Assembly: GCA_012735315.1 (NCBI GenBank)
Contig: JAAYHS010000146.1
Coordinates: forward strand, 1 to 37,071
Source of the DNA: Bacillota bacterium
GTDB taxonomy: Bacteria; Bacillota; UBA4882; UBA8346
DNA: 37,071 nt
Reading direction: 5' to 3'
Shown here: piece by piece, positions 32,541 to 37,071 of the stretch
Layout: each line of letters starts with the position of its first letter
How positions within the stretch are numbered: the first letter of the stretch is position 1
Notes under the pieces: generated by a model
What the model was told of the DNA's origin: nothing
Database searches by the model: none
The model's input: only the letters and a program-made list of their open reading frames with translations
Made by a program: the position numbers and the translations under genes

Positions 32541-34301
32541 GTGCCGACTCAACCAGTCAAAATACCGGTTCAAAAGTATTATAAGCTGTTGGCCACCTAC
32601 CTCCGCCCCCACCGGCGTCAGGTCTTACTGTTGGCCGGGTGCATCTTTGGGAGTATCGGAAGCCAACTGGCCAACCCGCAGATCATGCGTTTCTTTCTGG
32701 ACACCGCCATCAAAGGCGGGAGTCTGAAAGTATTACTCTGGGCCGCCTTCGCTTTTATCGGGGCCGCGGTCATTCAAGGCGTTTTTTCAATAGCCGCCAC
32801 CTATCTGGGGGAGAATCTCGGCTGGACCGCCACCAACGCCCTGCGCAAGGATCTGCTGGCCCACTGTTTGGACCTGGACTTGTCCTTTCATAAACTGCAC
32901 ACGCCAGGAGAAATGATCGAACGAATCGGGGAAGACGTCAACGCGCTCGCCAACTTTTTCTCCCAATTCACCATCCGGGTATTGGGCAACGTCTTGATTA
33001 TCGTCGGGGTTTTAGTCCTGCTCTATCTGGAAAATGTCTGGGTGGGTTTGGCGATCACCCTTTTTGTAATGATAACTTTGGCGACGATCCTCTACCTCCG
33101 CGGCCGGTCCTTGCCTTCTCAACGGGCCGCCCGCCAGGCTTCGGCGGAACTCTCGGGGTATATTGAAGAACGCCTTAGCGGAACCGAAGATATCAAAGCC
33201 AACGGCGCGGCGCCCTATGTGATGCGCGGATTCTTCAAATTTCAGCGGGACCGCAACGACAAGCAACTCTATGCCAACACCAGAGCCGCCCGGATCCGGA
33301 TGGCCGCGGTCGGTCTCCATTATACGGGCATTATCTTGGCTCTGATATTCGGGGTTATTCTCGTCAGGAACGAACAAAGTTCCATTGGAACCGTTTACCT
33401 TTTCATTCTCTATACCGACTTGATTTTTCGGCCGGTTATGCAAATCACCCGCCAAATGGAAGATTTCCAGCATGCCGACGCCGGGATTCAGCGGATCCAA
33501 GAGCTTTTCCATCTTCATACCGTTATTCCGGACGGAAACGGTCCGCCACTGCCGCCGGGACCACTGAAGCTTCAATTGGAGCGGGTCGGATTCAGTTACG
33601 ACGGGGATGACGAAAAAGTGTTGAATGACATCTCTTTCGATCTCCAAGCCGGTGAAACTCTAGGACTGTTAGGCCGGACCGGCAGCGGCAAAACAACGAT
33701 CACCCGGCTCTTGACCAGGCTTTATGATTATCACTCCGGTTCAATCCGGATCGGCGGCATCGAACTGAAAGATACGAAGATGGCCGATCTCCGGCAACGG
33801 GTCGGCCTGGTGACTCAGGATGTGCAATTGTTTCACGCTTCGGTCCGGGACAATGTGACTTTCTTCAACAACGCCATACCGGACCGGCGGATTGAGGCTG
33901 TTTTTGAGGAATTGGGGCTCGGCCGGTGGCTTAAGTCGCTTCCCAACGGCCTAAATACGATACTTACGGGCGGAAAAGGACTTTCCGCCGGCGAAGCTCA
34001 GCTCCTAGCCCTTTCCCGGGTATTTTTAAGAGATCCCGGCTTGGTCATTATGGATGAAGCATCTTCCCGTTTGGATCCGGCTTCGGAAAAGTTGCTGGAA
34101 ACGGCTATGAATCGACTTCTTTCAGGCAGGACCGGGATTATCGTCGCTCATCGTCTCAGTACCATTTTGAAAGTGGATAAAATTTTAATTCTGGAAAACG
34201 GCGCGGTTCTGGAATACGGCTACCGGGAACAGTTACTCCGGGATCCGCGCTCGGTCTTCAATCGTTTGCTGAAGATGGGGCTTGAGGAGGTGATGGTATG
34301 A
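32541..34301 (+). CDS. Heterodimeric ABC exporter, subunit 1
   Basis: About 586 residues: an exporter-type membrane domain with six helices (to about residue 320) and an ATPase with Walker [10 protein letters not shown], Walker [13 protein letters not shown], and switch His in IIVAHRLST. Its signature motif is LSAGEAQ instead of LSGGQ. Catalytic Glu is present. GTG 32541, seven bases after AAGGGG, is preferred to TTG 32505. It overlaps subunit 2 by four bases (ATGA). Substrate could be a drug, lipid or peptide. Confidence 0.93.
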   Translation: MPTQPVKIPVQKYYKLLATYLRPHRRQVLLLAGCIFGSIGSQLANPQIMRFFLDTAIKGGSLKVLLWAAFAFIGAAVIQGVFSIAATYLGENLGWTATNALRKDLLAHCLDLDLSFHKLHTPGEMIERIGEDVNALANFFSQFTIRVLGNVLIIVGVLVLLYLENVWVGLAITLFVMITLATILYLRGRSLPSQRAARQASAELSGYIEERLSGTEDIKANGAAPYVMRGFFKFQRDRNDKQLYANTRAARIRMAAVGLHYTGIILALIFGVILVRNEQSSIGTVYLFILYTDLIFRPVMQITRQMEDFQHADAGIQRIQELFHLHTVIPDGNGPPLPPGPLKLQLERVGFSYDGDDEKVLNDISFDLQAGETLGLLGRTGSGKTTITRLLTRLYDYHSGSIRIGGIELKDTKMADLRQRVGLVTQDVQLFHASVRDNVTFFNNAIPDRRIEAVFEELGLGRWLKSLPNGLNTILTGGKGLSAGEAQLLALSRVFLRDPGLVIMDEASSRLDPASEKLLETAMNRLLSGRTGIIVAHRLSTILKVDKILILENGAVLEYGYREQLLRDPRSVFNRLLKMGLEEVMV

Positions 34302-36082
34302 AATGCTGGCAATATCTATTCTATCTAATTCGTTTTCGTCCGGGATTGTTCTTTTTGAATACCCTGATTCATACTCTCCTTTCCTTGGCGGAACTGGTTC
34401 CAGGACTGGTGATCCGGGAAACGCTCAACCGGCTTAGCGGTGTATCCTCGCATCAGTTCGGCGTCTGGTGGCTGATTGCCGCTATCGCCGGAGTAACGCT
34501 GGCCCGAGTCTGCTTAATGTTGAGCAACACCATTACCAACAGCCGCTTCCGGTTCGCCGGAGAATCGCTGCTGCGCAAAAATCTGCTCGCTCAAATTTTT
34601 CGCCATCCCGGCGCCAAGCCGCTCTCCGGCACGCCCGGCGAAGCGATCAGCCGGCTGATGGGTGACATCCGGGAAGCCATGATCAATCTGATTTGGATTA
34701 ATGAGTTGATCGGCTTAACCATTTTTGCGGGATTCGGCTTTTGGATTATGGCTCGAATCGACCTCCGGATTACGCTGTTGATCGTAATTCCCCTGGTCAT
34801 CGTAATTGCCATCGCCAATCTGGCCTCAAACCGGGTTATCTTGTACAGCCGGGCCAGACGTCATACCACCGGAGTGGTCACCGCGGCCATTGCCGAAATT
34901 TTCAGCGCGGTTCAGGCCATCAAAGTGGCGGCCGCCCAAAAGGAAGTCGCCGCTCACTTCGATCGTTTGAATGAAGCCCGGCGTAAAGCGATGGTAAAAG
35001 ACAGGCTTTTCAATGAGATCGAAAATTCCGTTTTTCAAAACGCGACCAACCTGGGAACCGGAATAATCCTGCTTTTAGCCGGCGGGGCGATCCGTTCCGG
35101 CTCTTTCTCGGTCGGTGATTTTTCACTGTTTGTCTTTTATCTGAGCCGCCTAACCGACTTAACTGCGATGTTCGGGATCTTCATCGCTTACTATAAGCAA
35201 ACCACGGTCTCGCTGGAGCGCCTCCTGGCCTTGATTCACAACGCCAAACCCGAGATCATGGTCGAATACGGGCCGATTTATAGCCGGGATCCTCTCCCGG
35301 AGGTGCCCCAAGTCGTCAAGCAAGAATCCGACCGCTTGGTTCGTTTGGAAGTCAAAGGTTTGACTTACCGTTTCCCCGATTCCAACCGGGGTATTTTCGA
35401 TATTAATCTGACGCTCGATAAGGGTTCGTTTACCGTCATCACCGGACGGATCGGCTCCGGGAAAACCACCTTGCTCCGGGTCTTGCTCGGCCTGCTCCCC
35501 AAAGAAAACGGCGTAATTTTATGGAACGGCGTTCCGGTAGCCGATCCGGGCAGTTTCTTCGTTCCGCCCCGCTCCGCTTATACGCCTCAAACACCGCACC
35601 TATTCAGCGAAAGCCTGCGCGACAACATCTTGATGGGCATCAACGCCGCTGAAGCGGAGCTTGAAGCGGCAATCAAAGCGGCGGTCTTGGAGGATGACGT
35701 GGCGGCGATGAAAACCGGCTTGGATACCTTGGTCGGCCCTCGCGGGGTTCGTCTCTCCGGCGGCCAGGTACAACGCTCCGCCGCCGCCAGAATGTTCGTC
35801 CGCCGGCCGGAACTATTGGTCTTCGACGATCTCTCCAGCGCCCTCGATGTCGATACCGAAAAAATCCTTTGGGATCGGCTCTTCGAGCAACAGGAAGCCA
35901 CTTGCCTGGTGGTTTCTCACCGTCGCCCGGCCCTGCGCCGCGCCGACCAAATTATCGTCCTCAAAGACGGTAAAATCGAAGCTGTCGGCGCCTTGGACGA
36001 GTTGTTGGAGACTTGTGAGGAGATGCGCCGCTTATGGCGAATGAGTGATTGGGAAAAAAAGGAGATTGAGCAGGATCGTTAA
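34298..36082 (+). CDS. Heterodimeric ABC exporter, subunit 2
   Basis: A 594-residue partner of the previous gene: six-helix membrane domain (to about 310), ATPase with Walker [10 protein letters not shown], canonical signature LSGGQVQ and switch His in [13 protein letters not shown]. In Walker B ([12 protein letters not shown]) the catalytic Glu is Asp. Together the two subunits give one competent site (Walker A/B of subunit 1 with this LSGGQ) and one degenerate site (this Walker B with LSAGE of subunit 1), as in TM287/288-type exporters. A Fur link is possible but unproven. Confidence 0.94.
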   Translation: MKCWQYLFYLIRFRPGLFFLNTLIHTLLSLAELVPGLVIRETLNRLSGVSSHQFGVWWLIAAIAGVTLARVCLMLSNTITNSRFRFAGESLLRKNLLAQIFRHPGAKPLSGTPGEAISRLMGDIREAMINLIWINELIGLTIFAGFGFWIMARIDLRITLLIVIPLVIVIAIANLASNRVILYSRARRHTTGVVTAAIAEIFSAVQAIKVAAAQKEVAAHFDRLNEARRKAMVKDRLFNEIENSVFQNATNLGTGIILLLAGGAIRSGSFSVGDFSLFVFYLSRLTDLTAMFGIFIAYYKQTTVSLERLLALIHNAKPEIMVEYGPIYSRDPLPEVPQVVKQESDRLVRLEVKGLTYRFPDSNRGIFDINLTLDKGSFTVITGRIGSGKTTLLRVLLGLLPKENGVILWNGVPVADPGSFFVPPRSAYTPQTPHLFSESLRDNILMGINAAEAELEAAIKAAVLEDDVAAMKTGLDTLVGPRGVRLSGGQVQRSAAARMFVRRPELLVFDDLSSALDVDTEKILWDRLFEQQEATCLVVSHRRPALRRADQIIVLKDGKIEAVGALDELLETCEEMRRLWRMSDWEKKEIEQDR

Positions 36083-36250
36083 AGGGGAATAACCGTGGTT
36101 ATCGTCGAAGTTGAAAGCCCCTCGAGATGACCGCTCCTTCATCGAGTCCAGGATATCGAAGCGCATTTTACGATAGCCGAGGCTCCGGAATGAAATCTCC
36201 TCGTTCCTTTGCACGGTACCGCTCCAATTAACGGCCACCGTATTTTTCAT
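36032..36250 (-). CDS. Possible small hypothetical protein, 72 residues
   Basis: ATG at 36250 follows a strong GGAGGAGG at seven bases, and lies 58 bases after the Cys-rich gene on the same strand. Product: [20 protein letters not shown], then [20 protein letters not shown]. No motif recognised; the C-terminal 51 bases overlap the end of the ABC exporter gene on the other strand, which lowers confidence. Confidence 0.35.
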   Translation of the reverse strand: MKNTVAVNWSGTVQRNEEISFRSLGYRKMRFDILDSMKERSSRGAFNFDDNHGYSPLTILLNLLFFPITHSP

Positions 36251-36308
36251 TCCGAAGCCTCCTCCGCTATGTTCCACATTCAACCTATCAAAATTGATCT
36301 CAATTCGG

Positions 36309-36488
36309 CTAGCAGAATAAATCCATACCTTCACAAGCCGATGAATCCGGTTTCTTAAAAGGGCATCCCCCGCAGCATCCGGCACAAGGTCCGCAACCGG
36401 ATTCGTTGCGGATCGCGCGTAAAACGCTCCAAACGGTAATTCCTATTATAAAAATGATTACTCCCGACATTATCAACCATGCTTTCAT
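36309..36488 (-). CDS. FeoB-associated Cys-rich membrane protein
   Basis: A 59-residue protein: one membrane helix (about 4-24, WLIMSGVIIFIIGITVWSVL) followed by a cytosolic cysteine cluster, C-G-P-C-A-G-C-C-G-G-C, and two more cysteines at the C-terminus. This is the architecture of the small FeoB-associated proteins (PF12669-like, also FeoC-like in role) that occur after feoB. GGAGG stands eight bases before ATG. It follows the feoB gene at the right edge on the same strand, supporting the assignment. Probably helps iron delivery or FeoB assembly. Confidence 0.85.
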   Translation of the reverse strand: MKAWLIMSGVIIFIIGITVWSVLRAIRNESGCGPCAGCCGGCPFKKPDSSACEGMDLFC

Positions 36489-36654
36489 TTCGGCGCCTCC
36501 TTCGTAAATTAATCAATCGGCACTCACTTTTTCATTTCAGATTTTTCAGATTCGACGGCAACTGTTTTTCCTCAGCCATGGCCGGATACCGAGCGCCAAC
36601 AATTTGATCGAATTACCTTACGAAAATCACCGGGAACACCGGGGGGTTCACTGA

Positions 36655-37071
36655 TTAACTCCCCAGTGTTTCGGTTTGGGAAGTCATTCTTCCCGAAAAA
36701 TTATTGTGCGACCCCATCCAGCGGAAGATCCAGATGATGCCGGTAAGCAGTAGTAGCGGGATCAGGATCCAGACCAGTTGATGGCCGATGGTGATTTGAT
36801 AAAACAACGTTGCCACGATCCAAGCCAAGACGGTTAAATATCCGATGGCCAGCCAGCCGTATCCCGGGCCCATCTCTCGCAGAACCGCTCCCAGAGCGGC
36901 TACGCACGGGAAATAAATCAAGATGAATAACAGATAGGCATAGGCCTGAAGCGGTCCGCGCTTGAAGTAACGTTGCATCGCGGTATAAACTTGTTCATCC
37001 GCTCCCACTTCCTCGGCTACGGCTTCCTGGTCGGAGCCGACTATTCCTAAACCCAAAGGGTCCTTCAATCC
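36655..37071 (-). CDS. feoB: Second ferrous iron transporter FeoB, C-terminal part (cut by window edge)
   Basis: The last 139 codons of a second feoB; the frame is open to the right edge. GLGIVGSDQEAVAEEVGADE, YFKRGPLQAYAYLLFILIYF and FPCVAALGAVLREMGPGYGW are the C-terminal Gate and membrane region of E. coli-type FeoB. The N-terminal GTPase and most helices lie outside. It differs clearly from the FeoB at 29624, so the genome has two kinds. The Cys-rich gene follows at 36488. Confidence 0.93.
   Translation of the reverse strand, partial: GLKDPLGLGIVGSDQEAVAEEVGADEQVYTAMQRYFKRGPLQAYAYLLFILIYFPCVAALGAVLREMGPGYGWLAIGYLTVLAWIVATLFYQITIGHQLVWILIPLLLLTGIIWIFRWMGSHNNFSGRMTSQTETLGS

Noticed and set aside
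33012-33647. Minus-strand frame of 211 codons
   Set aside because: Antisense to the first ABC exporter gene, whose motifs are intact; no ribosome binding site and unnatural composition.
1-37071. tRNA, rRNA, insertion sequence transposases or prophage genes
   Set aside because: No tRNA- or rRNA-like sequences and no transposase, integrase or phage structural motifs were seen; the only mobile element is the intron at the left edge.

Overview
The window reads as chromosome of an anaerobic, endospore-forming member of the Bacillota. The signs are the spoIVFA-spoIVFB pair, ribosomal protein L27 with the N-terminal extension removed by Prp (prp lies beside it), a 2-oxoacid:ferredoxin oxidoreductase, clostridial-type ferredoxin, rubrerythrin, and Feo iron uptake under Fur. 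Two weak hints point to a possible outer membrane: a metal-binding protein with a signal peptide but no lipobox cysteine, and a secreted nuclease with a long beta-strand-rich tail. The exact lineage cannot be fixed from this sequence alone.

Layout: 1-1649 holds the 5' end of a group IIC intron inserted just behind the rpmA terminator, then the operon rplU-prp-rpmA (minus strand) with its promoter and a probable L21 leader. 1840-7777 is a minus-strand block: spoIVFA, spoIVFB, a B12-binding radical SAM protein (its conserved C-terminal cysteine tail is cut off by an in-frame TAA), its DUF2344 partner, and RNase G with a TRAM-like tail. 7820-12311 carries a ferredoxin, a DUF3307 membrane protein and SatD with three phased palindromes between them, an iron-sulfur aldo/keto reductase and RtcB. 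12544-14474 has a secreted EEP nuclease on the plus strand and a gene-poor stretch with tiny frames. 14475-18167 is the four-subunit oxidoreductase operon plus a P-loop ATPase. 18539-24492 mixes an unknown gene, a HAD phosphatase, rubrerythrin, a membrane sensor kinase fused to its own response regulator, and a seven-bladed propeller protein. 24691-28707 is a FecBCD-like metal/chelate ABC importer ending in a TrmO-FmdE fusion, behind a promoter with a new-looking palindromic operator. 28983-32276 is fur, feoA, feoB and a methyltransferase with two Fur boxes. 32541-36082 is a heterodimeric ABC exporter. 36309-37071 is a FeoB-associated Cys-rich protein and the 3' end of a second feoB.

The main theme of the right half is metal acquisition: two FeoB systems, Fur, and a Fec-type importer tied to FmdE. 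The candidates for poorly described biology are the SatD/DUF3307 module with its 29-bp-phased palindromes, the one-piece membrane kinase-regulator-DNA-binding protein, the TrmO-FmdE importer operon with its 7-1-7 operator, and the structured leader plus phased AT repeats in front of the oxidoreductase operon. All functional statements rest on motif reading; no database search was possible.
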